This document shows positions 32,720-44,669 of a stretch of DNA of 64,000 nucleotides, one piece after another; position 1 is the stretch's first letter, and each line of letters begins with the position of its first letter. The stretch spans positions 1,397,501 through 1,461,500 of the forward strand of contig OY723239.1 of assembly GCA_963210315.1 (NCBI GenBank), read 5' to 3'. The DNA comes from Rhynchopus euleeides (lineage: Eukaryota; Euglenozoa; Diplonemea; Diplonemida; Diplonemidae). Under the pieces are notes generated by a model. The model was not told the DNA's origin, ran no database searches, and saw nothing but the letters and a program-made list of their open reading frames with translations. The translations under genes and the position numbers were made by a program.

Positions 32720-33931
32720 TCAATCCGCACGGTGCATCACAGAGCTGAGGTCTTCATCCAACCCGTCGCCCCCTTGCTGTTCTGCGTACTCCGCGTGATC
32801 GTCGCTCGCCGCGAGGTTCCCGAGAAGGGAGGTCGCGCGCAGCACCAGCAGGTCAGCTGCAGCCCGGAGGTCAGCATTGGAGTCGATGGGGGAGGGGCGT
32901 TCCACCAGCTCGGCGAATGCAGAGAGGACGTCGGGGAGGAAGCTCTCTTCGATGGCGAAAAGGTCGGCTGGGATGTTGTCGAGGTGCACGGCGGCGGTGC
33001 GGCACGCCGCTGTGAAGAACGCCCCAAACCCCTCCGTGTCGAACAGGGCCTCCTCCGCAGTGAACACGGCATCGAACAACCGCTTCCAGTGCTCAAACCC
33101 CTCGAAGTTCTGCGCCACGAAGAACAGCACAAACGCCAGCTCCAGCTCCGCCACGACCTGCCTTTGCGCCTCGCTCATCCCTCCAACGGGCGGGCCCCCC
33201 TCGCAACCCCCCAGTCTCTTCAGGATCCCCTTCAAACGCCCCGTCCCATCCATCTGCCAGCTGGTGATCTGACCGCCACGGAGCCCTGCTGGCATGGGCG
33301 GCACCGCTGTGAAGAACAGCTTCGCGCTCAGGCCATGAGGGTCGCGTTCTGCCTCTGCAGCATCGCCTGCGCCGCCCTCCCGCAGAAAATCCTTCTCGCG
33401 CTGTGTGAGGGGTTTCGAGGTGTTCCTGGCGTGAACCCCATTCGCAGGGCGTATCCGGCAAACATCATCAAAGGTGGTGTGGCGCAGCAGGGATGCCCAC
33501 TCCCGAAACTGCTCTGTGGGGTATGCCCCCATGTGCCTGTCAAATTCCATTCGCTTCACCCCTGATGCGAGGGCTTCTGCTGTTGTGGGGTCAGTTGCAT
33601 GCAGGTCGATCAGCTCCGCTGTGTCAGAGTTGAATTGGAACACATCAACCTGACCCGCGGTTGCGACGTTGATAAAGAAGGAGCAGAGCGGGGCAGTCGA
33701 AGGGGCGGGGCCTCCGCCGGTGCTGCCTGCGGCCCCCTCGCCCCCCTTCCCCGCCTCCGGCACGTTGAGCGCGTCGTACGTCACGAGGTGGACACCGGGT
33801 GGGAGCAGCTTCACGCCGCTGAACAGCGGCCCGCAGGTCCAGCTCCGGAGATCAATCCCAAAGGTACCCCCTTCAGGAAAGCCTTTGATGTAGATGCTGC
33901 CGCAGCGCTGCACATCCTCGACAGACACCAT
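32720..33931 (-). CDS. AAR2: AAR2 family U5 snRNP assembly factor
   Basis: Encodes 403 residues. The N-terminal AAR2 signature is clear: GTFGIDLRSWTCGP, then FSGVKLLPPGVHLVTY, as in yeast and animal Aar2. The C-terminal helical domain carries ELELAFVLFFVAQNFEGFEHWKRLF and IPADLF, also family hallmarks. Aar2 binds Prp8 and holds the RNase H and Jab1 domains during cytoplasmic U5 snRNP maturation, before Brr2 replaces it in the nucleus. The length matches the family (about 355-400 residues). The ATG at 33931 sits in a good context (GCCATGG), and the signature begins some 15 residues after it, so the longer upstream frame is not used. A Gly/Pro-rich insertion near residues 65-80 is specific to this protein. 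The presence of AAR2 implies a working spliceosome although all genes here look intronless. Confidence 0.95.
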   Translation of the reverse strand: MVSVEDVQRCGSIYIKGFPEGGTFGIDLRSWTCGPLFSGVKLLPPGVHLVTYDALNVPEAGKGGEGAAGSTGGGPAPSTAPLCSFFINVATAGQVDVFQFNSDTAELIDLHATDPTTAEALASGVKRMEFDRHMGAYPTEQFREWASLLRHTTFDDVCRIRPANGVHARNTSKPLTQREKDFLREGGAGDAAEAERDPHGLSAKLFFTAVPPMPAGLRGGQITSWQMDGTGRLKGILKRLGGCEGGPPVGGMSEAQRQVVAELELAFVLFFVAQNFEGFEHWKRLFDAVFTAEEALFDTEGFGAFFTAACRTAAVHLDNIPADLFAIEESFLPDVLSAFAELVERPSPIDSNADLRAAADLLVLRATSLLGNLAASDDHAEYAEQQGGDGLDEDLSSVMHRAD

Positions 33932-35283
33932 GGCGGTGCGTGGTGTTGGTGTGGTGAGTTGTGTCGAATTTATCAAAATTTGAAAACCACGACACCTCTC
34001 GTCAGAAGCACCTCCCCTCACGCCCGTCACTTCGCGAGGATCTGTGTGTGTGTGAGGAGGGGCGCAGGGGCGCGGGGGGGGCGGGGGGGTGGGGCCGGAG
34101 ATGTGGTGGGGGCGCACCCTTCCCTGCCTGAGAGGACGTATGGTGTGGGTGGGTGGGAGCCTGCTGACGGCCCGTGTGTTGTTCCACTGGTTAGGCAGAG
34201 AGGGGTGAGGTCGGGGGATGAGAAGGGGGCCTCTTCCGCTTCGCATATCTATAGCACGGACGGGCATCGGGAGAGAGGAGAGGGGGTGGGTGGGTGGGGG
34301 GGGTTTGCGAGTGGGGAGCCTGTCACCACTGCAAGGCTCCTGAGGCTGGGCAAAGGCCAAAAACCACCAAAGTGGTGTTGTGTTCAGCGCCGAAAGACAC
34401 CACCCACCAGCCACCCACCCCACCCACCACCGTACGCGTGTGAATCTTTCTTTGATCAGTGCGTTGATCAGTGCCAGAGCAGATTTGCTCTTTGCTGTGA
34501 TCAGATCTGCAGCACACACATATACACACGCCAAGGGGTTGCATCTATAAAAATCTAAGCTGTTCAGTCCAACACACATGCTGTGCGGATCTTCCCAGAG
34601 AGGGGAAAAAAAAGGTCTACTCGCAGAGAACACGCCGATCAATTCTCTGTGGCACAATGTGTGTCAAAGTTTATCCCTTCGCATGCAGCCAGTGTTGTGA
34701 GGTGGCTCGCCGTATCTCTATAAACTTTCCTGCATTTTCTTGGGCGAAAAGCCCCCCCAATACCTCTTTTTTGATGGCGCCCTCGCCCCCTCCGCTGCAC
34801 GGCCTGCTTTCAAGGGGTCAGTTCGGAAGTGTTGGGGTAACCCAGCCCCAAAATGGCACAAAACAAAACAACAGAAACCCGGCAAGCCCTTTTGTGAAGG
34901 TTTTGCCGCCGCCCCCCCCACCCCCTCCCCCCACCCGCTTCTCTAGAAACAACGTGAGGCCATACGCACATATATATGCGAATCCTTTTTGGTCGGGTAG
35001 TTTGGGCACCCCGCTGCCCAACACAGGGAAGCATCTAGCAATGCAAGCTCTCTGCCGAACCACCCCCTCCCTACACACGCACACACAACGCAGGGGTGGG
35101 CGGGGCGGGGTGGGCGCAGATCCGCGCAGGGGGATACTCACTTAAAACGTGATCGCGACCCACACACCCCACACACCTGCGAGAAGCCTTTCTATTCTGC
35201 ACCGCGCGCAACTCCGCGATGTATGCCTCCGCTGTTCACACAAAACCTCTACAGCGCCACACCCCCACCCACCCCACACCCTT
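33932..35283. other. Intergenic region between AAR2 and the poly-Q gene
   Basis: G/C-rich tracts (34060-34100, 34905-34935) and GT runs. The minus frame running upstream of AAR2 to 34657 has no domain pattern. No RNA gene seen. Confidence 0.5.
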
Positions 35284-38200
35284 CTAGGCAAAGGCCGACA
35301 GAAGGTCCTTCCACGAAGCTTCTGTAAACCCTTGCTGCGGGTGGGACGGGGCGACGTCTTGGCCGCCGCCACCGCCACCACCGCCACCACCTGAACCCGA
35401 CGCGACACGGGACCGCGACCGCCCCCCGCCAGCGCCATACTCCCCAACGGGCGTTGCGCTGAACCCACGGGATACAGCGATGCCCTCCACGCCTGCTGCT
35501 GGGCCTGACGCGGGTGCAACGCAGCTCCCCGGGATGCCCTGCTGCTGCTGCTGCTGCCCCCCACGGTGCAGCTCGCTGAGGGGGCGCCGCTTGCCACTGC
35601 TGGGCGAGGCGCTCCGCCGCGGTTTCGCCTGGGGTTTGGTGTGCCGCTGCTGCTGCTGCTCCTGCCGCAGCCGAAACGACTTTGTCAGACGGACCATCTC
35701 CGCCATGGAACCCTGCAGCGGGTTGGCCAGAGCCGCACCGCCGCCACCCCCTACCCGCTGCTGCCGCCGCCCCTCCCCGCCGCCGCCCCGCCTCTCCGGA
35801 GTTGAGTGCACCGACACCGTCTGCGGGGGCTCGTCCCCCTCCATTCTGTCCATGCGCTCCAGCTCCTGCTGCAGCTGCACGATCTGGATCGCCTCGCCGG
35901 CAGTCCCAACCCCGCCCCTCCGCCTCCTGGGGTCAGACACCACCACGCCTCCACCACCACGGGGGGGCGTGCCCCCGCCGGTGGGGTGGCTGTGGTGGTG
36001 GCGCTGCTGCCCCGCGCTGCTGCCGGCATACCCACCGCTACTCCCGCTGCGCTGCGAGGACCCTCCCCGGCTTGATTTCGGAAGCTGCTGCTGCTGCTGC
36101 TGCCGCTGCTGCGACACAGACCGCCTCAACCCTTGCCGCGACAGAGGCGGGGTGCTGCCCTCCCTGCCCCCCAACGGCACAGCGGGGCTGCTGCTGGAGT
36201 CCCACGGAGGGTGTGCATCTGTCGGGGTCTGCTGATGCTGCTGCTGCGCAGCAGCAGCAGCAGCCTCAGCAGGCGGCGTCGGCGGTGCCCGCGGCACGCC
36301 GCGCTGCTGGCGGCGCGGGGTGGTGCTGCCGGAGGCGGATGGGGTCCGGTGGTGGTGGTGGTGGTGATCCTGCTCCTCCTCCTCGAGCCCACGCAGCACG
36401 CCCTGCAGCTGCGCGATCTCGCTGGCCACCCTCTGCTTCTCGAGGCGGTGCGACGGGGGGGGCGTGCCGCCGCCGCCGCCGCCGCCGCCACCACCTTGCA
36501 ACACACGTCGAGGCGAGGGAGACGACGAGGAGGGGGATGAAGGGAGCGGCGGGCGTGCCGCGGCGCTTCCGCCGCCGTGCTGCTGCTGCTGCCGGCGCGG
36601 GGTTCCCGCAGCTGCAGGGGTTGTGGGGGGCTGGCGTGGCCCGGCCTGGCGGCGCCGCTGTTGCAGTTGTTGTTGCTGCGGTTGCTGCTGCTGCTGCTGC
36701 GTGCCCCCCTCGCCCTGCGCCAGGTGGAACAGCTGCCACGCCACCCTGATGAACACGGAGTTTTCTATCGCAGACTCCGTCCGCGGGAGCAGCGGGGGGT
36801 ACAGCTCGGCACCGGCACCCCTTGCGCCGCCCCCACGCGCCGTGACATACAGAGGCACCTGCAGGGCGAACAGGGCGTCCGCCGCCAGCAGCGGCGCGAG
36901 GAAATCCGCGAGGGAAACAAGAAACGCCTCCACCGCGACTCGGGGCGGCCCGAGGGAGGGGCAGACGCAGCGAGGGGCAGCACCGCCGCCGCCACCCTGG
37001 TGGTGCTGCCGGTGGTGGCCGCCGCCGCCAATGCCGTTGCTCGCGATATCCCGCTCCACCGCGCCTTTGAAGGGGTACACAACACCGCCCTGGGTGTGCC
37101 GCACCGACAGGGTCTTGGCGGAGCGCGACACGGCGAAGGGGGGTGTGATAGCAGCGTTGGCACCGCCAACAGCACCACCGCTGGAGCCCGCTCCGGCGAG
37201 GTAGGTTTCGACAGAGAGGACGCTTTCGAGCTGCGTGGGGCAGCGGGATGGAGGGGGCTGGCGGTGGGGCTGCTGCTGCGGCTGAACCCTCTGCATCATG
37301 GAATCGACGAGGCGCACCCCGGGGCATTTTGCCATCTCCTCCTCCGGGAGCAGCGTCTTTGCGGACCACACGTTGACATGCTCTGACGCGAGATTGGCGA
37401 GGAACACATGGGGCGCCAAACACTCCGGGAGCTCCGCTCCACCCCCACCGCCACCCCCCGCAAACTCCACCCCCTCCCCTGTCTGAGGAACGCACACAAT
37501 GGACACCGCGGGTGGGCCTCCGGACACTGCGGACTGAGAAGGGGCGTAGCACTGCGGGTTGCAGAAGACAGAGGTTGTCCGGCTGTCCAGTTCCCCGCTC
37601 GACCCCCCCGTGTCTTGGTCTCGGTAGGAGGCGCCGAATTTTGGGTCGGTGAAGGGCCAGTCGGAGGCGATATTCAGGGAGGGGATGTCGTCCTCATGGC
37701 TTTCGAGGTCCATTAGAGAGGCGCACCACCGGGTGGCATCGAGGTAGATCGAGTCGGGGAGGGTTGATTCGATGAAGCATGTCTCGCGGCTGATGTGCGG
37801 GCGGAGCCCCGCGAAGAGGTCGCCTATCTGCTGAATGCGTAGAATCCCGCAGAGAGCGTTGACGTTCTCAAGCATCCTCCCCTTCCCTTCCCTGAAGCAG
37901 GTGTCAAGGAGGAGCGCCACGCAGCAGAGCGTCCCGAGCAGGCCTTCCGCCGCAGACAGAACCCCACCTCCGCCTACCCCCTCCAGCATATCCAGCAGCT
38001 CCTCCCACCTTGCAGGGTCCGGCTGGATGCCGTAGTGGGTCACAAAGCCTCCAGGGAGGTATTTCCCGACCAGCCCGGCAGGGGCCGCAAAGGCATGCTG
38101 GAAGATCGGGATCTGGAACACAAACCTTATCTCCCGGGCCTGGCGCAGGGAGGTGAGCGCTCCAGGGTACAGCCAAAGTGTTGAGGCGGAGGCTCGGGTT

Positions 38201-38646
38201 TTTCTTTGGGAGACGCTGTGGCGGAGGTTGATGGACAGGCCGAGCATGGAGTATTTTCCGCACAGGGTGGAGAATAGAAGGAGAAGGTATAACGTCGACT
38301 GGACTCGGATCGGATCTGCGGCTGGGTCACTCCAGCGGAGGACAGTTCCGTCGGTGAGGGTGTCACGGAGGCAGGCGACGATGGCTTGGATGAGGGCTGG
38401 GCTCCACTCCCCGCTGATCGCGATGGTTTGGGGTGAGCCTGTCCTGCCGAAGCTGTGCGCCGCCAGCTGGGTGAGGTTTCCCATGCTCGGGACGTGGGTG
38501 TAGCCAAAATTCATCTCCTCCTCATCCACGGAGTGGACCAGCGAGCAAAGCGCGAGCTGTGGGTGCAAAAAGAGCACGCAGTTCGCCTTCCCGGTGATCT
38601 CGCTGAACAGCTTCTGCGCCAAACCAGACCCGGTGAGGTCTTGCAT
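35284..38646 (-). CDS. Large uncharacterised protein with poly-Q/poly-G C-terminal half
   Basis: Encodes 1,120 residues from the ATG at 38646 (MQDLTGSGLAQKLFSEITGK). The first 370 or so residues look globular and well mixed (for example ALIQAIVACLRDTLTDGTV and YLDATRWCASLMDLESHED). A second ordered stretch (VEAFLVSLADFLAPLLAADALFALQVPLYV) lies at about residues 575-660. In between and after are poly-Gly, poly-Gln, His and Pro/Ser-rich segments, with glutamine runs near 36680-36710 and in 35500-36250. The glutamine runs are coded by CAG/CAA repeats and probably vary in length. A heptad-like segment (IQIVQLQQELERMDRM) sits near 35860-35900. No family recognised. Low-complexity tails like this are common in condensate-forming or regulatory proteins, but no role can be assigned. 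Confidence 0.7.
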   Translation of the reverse strand: MQDLTGSGLAQKLFSEITGKANCVLFLHPQLALCSLVHSVDEEEMNFGYTHVPSMGNLTQLAAHSFGRTGSPQTIAISGEWSPALIQAIVACLRDTLTDGTVLRWSDPAADPIRVQSTLYLLLLFSTLCGKYSMLGLSINLRHSVSQRKTRASASTLWLYPGALTSLRQAREIRFVFQIPIFQHAFAAPAGLVGKYLPGGFVTHYGIQPDPARWEELLDMLEGVGGGGVLSAAEGLLGTLCCVALLLDTCFREGKGRMLENVNALCGILRIQQIGDLFAGLRPHISRETCFIESTLPDSIYLDATRWCASLMDLESHEDDIPSLNIASDWPFTDPKFGASYRDQDTGGSSGELDSRTTSVFCNPQCYAPSQSAVSGGPPAVSIVCVPQTGEGVEFAGGGGGGGAELPECLAPHVFLANLASEHVNVWSAKTLLPEEEMAKCPGVRLVDSMMQRVQPQQQPHRQPPPSRCPTQLESVLSVETYLAGAGSSGGAVGGANAAITPPFAVSRSAKTLSVRHTQGGVVYPFKGAVERDIASNGIGGGGHHRQHHQGGGGGAAPRCVCPSLGPPRVAVEAFLVSLADFLAPLLAADALFALQVPLYVTARGGGARGAGAELYPPLLPRTESAIENSVFIRVAWQLFHLAQGEGGTQQQQQQPQQQQLQQRRRQAGPRQPPTTPAAAGTPRRQQQQHGGGSAAARPPLPSSPSSSSPSPRRVLQGGGGGGGGGGTPPPSHRLEKQRVASEIAQLQGVLRGLEEEEQDHHHHHHRTPSASGSTTPRRQQRGVPRAPPTPPAEAAAAAAQQQHQQTPTDAHPPWDSSSSPAVPLGGREGSTPPLSRQGLRRSVSQQRQQQQQQLPKSSRGGSSQRSGSSGGYAGSSAGQQRHHHSHPTGGGTPPRGGGGVVVSDPRRRRGGVGTAGEAIQIVQLQQELERMDRMEGDEPPQTVSVHSTPERRGGGGEGRRQQRVGGGGGAALANPLQGSMAEMVRLTKSFRLRQEQQQQRHTKPQAKPRRSASPSSGKRRPLSELHRGGQQQQQQGIPGSCVAPASGPAAGVEGIAVSRGFSATPVGEYGAGGGRSRSRVASGSGGGGGGGGGGQDVAPSHPQQGFTEASWKDLLSAFA

Positions 38647-38897
38647 CGTTGGGGTTAGAAGGATGTGTTGGAGAGGGGGGGGGGGGTCAGAGAGGGGCGG
38701 GTGGAAGGGGGTGGGGGCAGCTTGCCGCCCCCCCCTGCTGTCTATACCCACCTACCCAATCCGTTCCCCGCACCGACGTCGGTTGCCGTAAAGAATGGGG
38801 CGGGGCGGTGTGGGGGAGGACGCGTTTAGTTTGGCATCGCCTGCAGTGGGGGTGGGGGTGATAGATAAGAAGGGGTGGGGGGGGGGGGGGGGGGGTA

Positions 38898-40044
38898 GGG
38901 GGGGTCAAATGGGGGTGACAAACACGATTTTTCAAAAAACCGGCGCAGAGGCCCCAAAGCCCCCGTAAACCCTCCAAACCCCCCCAGATCGGTCCGGAAA
39001 CCCATCGAACCCCACTTTTCCACCATTCCGGGCACCTCAGGTGCCCGAATTGGGGTACCTAAATTTTGTGCCACCGTTTGGTACCGTACAGTGCCACTGT
39101 GTGGGAGGTTGGAAAAGAAAATGCCCCAACACACCACATCTGAGGGTTGCAATGCATGTTGCTTGCCAACCACGTCATCCGGTGGGTGTCAGGCGCTATG
39201 TAGGTGGCATTAGCCAGGTCTTCGATGTGTTCTGGCTTGTATATATACCTCCCTGCCACCATGCACCGGGAGGCTGCCTGTAGGTACGGAACAGTCCAGA
39301 TGGTCGTGTGATTCCTGTGCAGCAGTGCTCCACAACCGGGATGTGTTGACAACGACTGTTGCAACACGAGCTGTACATTCCGGGAACACATGAAGTGCGC
39401 TGTCGTGGTACCCATTGTGCCAGAATTGGTAGTTGCTGCGGTCTACTTTGCCTGGCCCAAGAGCACTGGTACTGAACGGTGCAATATGCGTGGCGAGGTG
39501 AATACAACGGAAGCGCGCAAAGTCAATACAGCTCTCGGATGGCGGGTGGTGGTGCCACTAGTGTGTGACGTTCACTCGAGGATACAACGCATCACAATGA
39601 ATCAGCAACCGTGGACCGAGTACAATACGCTCTCTGTGGCTGGTGTGGGGGACAAAGGCAGTGCCTGTGCCGCAGGCAGGGAGGTATATATACAAGCCAG
39701 AACACATCGAAGACCTGGCTAATGCCACCTACATAGCGCCTGACACCCACCGGATGACGTGGTTGGCAAGCAACATGCATTGCAACCCTCAGATGTGGTG
39801 TGTTGGGGCATTTTCTTTTCCAACCTCCCACACAGTGGCACTGTACGGTACCAAACGGTGGCACAAAATTTAGGTACCCCAATTCGGGCACCTGAGGTGC
39901 CCGGAATGGTGGAAAAGTGGGGTTCGATGGGTTTCCGGACCGATCTGGGGGGGTTTGGAGGGTTTACGGGGGCTTTGGGGCCTCTGCGCCGGTTTTTTGA
40001 AAAATCGTGTTTGTCCACGTAAAAGGGTGGCATTTGACCCCCCC
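38898..40044. mobile_element. Element G, copy 1: 360-bp inverted arms
   Basis: A 1,147-bp unit between TA at 38896-38897 and 40045-40046, with ends GGGGTCAAAT. Inverted arms of about 360 bp (to about 39254 and from about 39680) enclose a 425-bp loop. The second copy (45609-46756) has the loop in the same orientation but the two outer tips exchanged. No coding potential beyond mirror-image frames in the arms. Confidence 0.88.
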
Positions 40045-40909
40045 TAGGGGGGGGGGGGGGTAGGGAAAACCTTAGGAGGTCACCTTAAGACACGGGGGGA
40101 CACGGGGGGACATCCGGGGACAAACCGGTAAAATCGGGCAAAATGACCAAAAAAAAGAGTGTGGGGAGTTGGGTCCAGTTTAGCAAAGTGAGCTCATTTT
40201 TCAAATTCCAGAATTTTTGGGGACGCTTCCTGTGCCCGGCCTCGCGGGTGGGGTGTTAGGGAATCCACCCCGTGGTCACCCACTGCCCCCTGCGACACGG
40301 GGACAGGGTTAGGGGACCGGCACAGCCCAGGACGGCGACGTACGACTTGGTGCTGCTGATAGGGACTCGAAAAGAGAGCAGTGCACGGTCAGCAACGCAC
40401 GGACACAGGTCGTTGGTGCCAGGCACGGTCCACTTTTGAAGCCGTACCCCAGAGACTCGGTAGCTCGACAGTAAGCGAAGGCACTGCCCGGGCGCGCGGG
40501 GGGAGGACATGGCAGACGGCCTTAGGAGTGCCGGTCCGGGCGTCCCACTGTACCGCCCTGCGTCAGCCACGCCATCCTCAGGTCTGCACCAGATCAACCT
40601 GGAAGTCGCTCCAGCACGTGCCACCCACCGCCAGCTATGCTGCGAGAAGTGAGCACACCCGTTGTCCACACCCAGGTGCAGGAAGCGTGACACAAAGTTG
40701 AGGAGCACACTGCACTGCAACGCTCCACCATGCACCACGATGCGGCATGCGATGGTAGCCCCTGTGAGGGGCACACCTCCGCTTCGCCAAGGTGAAGTCG
40801 ACCGCGAGGAGACTGACGGCGGCACGCTGAGTACCACGGGGGGTACACGTGTCGACTCCGGTGAGTATGTGGAGCCGCCGCCATTGTTCGTTCGTCGGCA
40901 GCAGTATTC

Positions 40910-40960
40910 CCGCGAAACCTCCCGTTGGTGTCCGACGGCCACCAACGGGAGGTTTCGCGG
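40910..40960. repeat. 21-bp perfect hairpin
   Basis: CCGCGAAACCTCCCGTTGG and its extension pair perfectly with the reverse complement across a 9-base loop (40931-40939). It lies in the middle of element H. Confidence 0.8.
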
Positions 40961-41448
40961 TGTCGCTGACGGGACACATTGCTCCGCGTTGCCACAGCTG
41001 CTGCGCCCTACGCCCTGACTCACTGACGGTTGCCCCCTGGCACGCACATTCGCAGCCCTCACGCAGCCCTTGCCAACCCCGGAAGTCAGGGCGTCGAGAC
41101 GGCTTCGGTACCGACCAAGCAGTAAAGAGATCTACGAGGTGTCGGAGGGAGGAGGCGAGCACAAAAGGGCGTCGGCTACCGCACGCCCTTTGGCCGCAGC
41201 CGACGACCGACCGAACCGGCCCCCCGGCCGGGAGGGAGGTGGGGGGGGGGGGGGGCGGGGGGCGTGGGGGGCGGAGCCCCCCACATGGGGGGTCCGGGGG
41301 GCGAAGCCCCCCGGAAAAATTTTTGAGCTATTTTGGCCAAGTCCCTGCCCGTATGGGCAGAAAAATGAAAATTCGATGACGCGTTTTAGGCCTCAAAACG
41401 GGCTCAAAACTCAGAAATTCCTTTGAAATCGGGCTCAAATATGGGTTC

Positions 41449-42632
41449 GTTCATAAACACCCCCCCCCAGATTGGGCCTTTTAGCCATTTTTGGGCGAAA
41501 ATTGGGGGAAATCGCATTCACCACCCTCGCAACCACCCTCGAGGTGGGAAAACAGGTTCGGGGGCACTTGGGAGGCCTTTTTTCGGCCATTTTTGTGCAA
41601 AAGACCCATAATCATGAGGAGAATGTATCATTTTTCCACGCTCCATTAGGCCGTCTCTGCGACTCTCCTGCCTTCTGGTATTTACCCGGACCAGAGCACA
41701 TGTCATCCACGAGGGAACCAGGGACTCCTTTGATAGGGGCTTCGTTCGTTGCGCCTCCATTGACGTCGATACAGTTGCCAGAGTTGCGCCAGAGTGTCAG
41801 ACCCCTAACAAAAGTCAGAATGAACCATCAGAATGGAGCAAATCCTGCAGTTCCTCCCCGACGTGTGGTGGTCCTACTGGCTGCGACAGATGTTTTCACT
41901 CCGTCTGGGGGCTGCCCTCCCGAGTGTAGTAGCCACCAGTCGAATGGCCTTGTGTGACACATGTAATTGGTCGTCGAGCTGTGCAGATGATACCCGTCTT
42001 TCACCACACTCGTCCGCCACCGTCTGGTTATACCAGACAGTGTCCTTCCAAAGCTGCAATGAGCGCAGGTAGATGCCTGATTTGCGGGACCCTCATCTGT
42101 GCATCCGAATCAGCACACCGTCGAACACTGGTTCGTATCGATGTTGTCCTCTGTGAATCGTAGTGGGTCGACCGCCGGGGCTCACCCTTGCCTCGAGAAC
42201 ACCCTGTACCTACGGGCATGTTACACTCTTCTGACTATCCGTCATCCCGGAACCCGTGGACGATGTGGCGTTTGCTCTCCAGGTCGAAGTCCTGTCATCT
42301 GCTGAATGATGCTCGGTGCCAGCATACCGAGACACTGACTACGACCACTCCGCGAGCAAGCTGATCCCTCATCTGTTTCGTCGAACGAAGACTTACGCCG
42401 ATTTCGGCAGCTCTTTTGTGATCCGGTACCAGGCTCGCGAGAAGGCATTTTTCCCCATTTCTCATGCCAATGAGAGAGCAAAATGGACTCCGGGGTCCCC
42501 CGTGGCCCCCCCGGACCCCCCGAAGTGCAGGTGGGGGGCAGACGAGGGTGGTGAATGCGATTATTCCCAATTTTTGGCCAAAAATGGCTAAAAGGCCCAA
42601 TCTGGGGGGGGGTGTTTATGAACGAAGCCATA
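41449..42632. mobile_element. Element I: TIR element nested in H
   Basis: About 1.18 kb with inverted arms of some 80 bp beginning TTCGTTCATAAACACC, followed by the GATTGGGCCTTTTAGCCATT block (41472-41493 and, reversed, 42583-42603). No coding potential recognised. The flanks do not show a clear target duplication. Confidence 0.65.
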
Positions 42633-42884
42633 TGCAAAATAGGCCCACCCCGGAAAAATTTTTGAAAAGGGTCCCCCTATAGACGGTCACCAGAAAACCG
42701 CCAAAAAAGTTTTGAGGGGACACAAAAAAACCGGTGCCACCTACCGGTTTTACCGGTCCGCCTGTCCCGCGTGTCCCATGTCCGGTTACCGGTAAAAAAC
42801 CGGTTTTGTGACAAAGGCCCAGCGGTAAACTAGCGGTAAAAACGGTAAAAACGGTAAATTCGGTATTTTGGGGTGACCTCCTTA

Positions 42885-43529
42885 CTGGGGGGGGCTAAAT
42901 AGAAGCCCCCCCCCCTTGTATTCGGCGTAGGATCGAGTTTTTTTGGGGGTTTTCGAGGGCCCAAAATTTTAGCCAATTTTTGCAGTGGGTGGCCAAATAG
43001 AAGGGGGGGGGGTCAAATACAAGGGGGGGAGGCTTGTATTCGGCGGAAGCCGAATTTTCCAAATTTTGGTGAATTTTGCCCCAGGTCACCTCGTGGAATC
43101 GCGATTTTCGCCTTCCATTGCACTATTCGGAATCCGTGCGGATCGTGGTGGGGTCATTTTGTGGGTGGAGGTGCCAAGTATCACACATGAAATGTGGGTC
43201 TGGTTTGGGTCCTGATAATGGGAGGATATTCCCGGGAGTCAGCAACCTGCGAGGACCCCCACACTGGTGTCCAAAAACCCGTTCCTTTGAATGTTCGGAT
43301 TCCGTGCGGACCGCAGTGGGGTCATTTTGACCATGGGGTGCCTGTTATGACTGGAAAAACCGGTTGAAAATTTGAAATTTGGCTGAAATTCGGCTTCCGC
43401 CGAATACAAGCCCCCCCCCCCCTTGTATTCGGCGAAAAATTTTATGGATTTCGAATTTTCAGACCCCCCCCTTCTAATAGGCCCCCCCCCCCTTGTATTT
43501 GACCCCCCCTTCTATTTAGCCCCCCCCAG
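42885..43529. mobile_element. Element J: 645-bp TIR element
   Basis: Ends are inverted copies of CTGGGGGGGGCTAAATAG, flanked by TA at 42883-42884 and 43530-43531; the left TA is also the right TA of element H. Inside are further inverted blocks around CTTGTATTCGGCG with G/C runs (42915-42930, 43020-43045, 43395-43440, 43490-43500). Non-coding. Confidence 0.75.
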
Positions 43530-43531
43530 TA

Positions 43532-44519
43532 AGGGGTAAACTTTGCGGGATTTTTCACATAGGCGAGGAACACGCACAAAATGGCAGTAAACCTGAAACC
43601 CCGGCCCCTGGGAGTATTTGGGGGTGGTCTGGGTGGGCACTGATGCCTTCGGTTCAATTTGGGAGCAAATGCGTGTGACAAGCTTGGGAAGGAGCGTCTT
43701 CTCGCCGGCATTTCCTGGTAGCACTTGCTGCAGCGTACACCGACCACTGCGCCTGCCGGTTTGCACACCGAATAAGGCTTTGGAACCCACACCGGCATAT
43801 TTTCCAAAGACGCGAGCCCCAAAATCCACTCACGCACCGTCTCCAGCCTCTCCTTTCCATCTGCGGCTGAGTTCCCCAGCATTCTGACCGTCGTCCGGCA
43901 TCTCTTTTAGCTCTTGCAGTGATGCAATGAAGAGCGCGTAAGGTGGGGGTGATGGTGCAGATGACGAGGATCATCGCCACTGAGAAGTGCCACTGCAGTA
44001 CCGTAGAGCCGGGGTGACACAGGTTATACACCACACCCACTTCGCTGTTGCCGTTACCCCTGATGAAGTCCCCAATGCATCCGACACCTCAGGGAGGGCA
44101 CATAATATCGCATCCCGAGCGACGCCCTTGCATTCGCAGACACACCCGGTCTTTGTTGAGGATGTCGGCAGAAACCTGACAGAACACTCTCTGAAATGCC
44201 ATTTTCTTGGCCCGATAGTACTCAGATGTCTCATCAGAGGCGGCAGAACGTGGTACATGACGGGGGATGGTGATGACGCAGGTGACAGGGTGCTCGGGAG
44301 ACTCACCCGGGGAGGGGTTCGGTACCAAACCATGACACTTTTTTCAACACAGCGTTTCAGCCGCGTTCCGGGGCACCAAAGTGGGTGTCCCACACCCAGG
44401 GGCGGTTTTTGGGGTGGTCTGGCCACTTTTTCAGCATTTTTGGGGGGTTTCTGGTCGAAAATTGCCTATGTCGAAAAATGTCGTAAAGTTGAGGGATTTC
44501 GGTACCTTAAGACGGTCCC
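43532..44519. mobile_element. Element M: degenerate TIR element
   Basis: Lies between TA at 43530-43531 (shared with J) and 44520-44521. The left AACTTTGCGGGATTTTTC, CACATAGGC matches the right end reversed, AACTTTACGACATTTTTC, GACATAGGC, so the inverted repeat is diverged (roughly 75-80 percent). The short frames inside show no domain. Confidence 0.5.
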
Positions 44520-44669
44520 TAGGGGGGGGGGGGGGTAGTGAAGTTGAGCTTCAAAAAAAATCAAAAGCAAAATCACAAGCAAACTACAGAGAGGGACGGG
44601 GGGGGGGGGGGGGGAACGACGCTAGCTTGATGATAGACCCCGCATACTGGGGGGGGGGGGGGGGGGGGG

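Larger units (their letters stand above)
40075..42882. mobile_element. Element H: diverged TIR element with ACGGTAAA repeats
   Basis: Flanked by TA at 40073-40074 and 42883-42884, with short inverted ends GGAGGTCACC. Near the right end are repeated CCGGT and ACGGTAAA motifs (42725-42865), partly mirrored on the left near 40120-40140. Element I is nested inside. No gene recognised. The short terminal match makes the boundaries less certain than for A, G or J. Confidence 0.5.

Noticed and set aside
33932-34657. Longer AAR2 start extending the protein to 645 residues
   Set aside because: The extra N-terminal sequence is Pro/His-rich repeat translation; family homology starts right after the ATG at 33931, which has a better initiation context.
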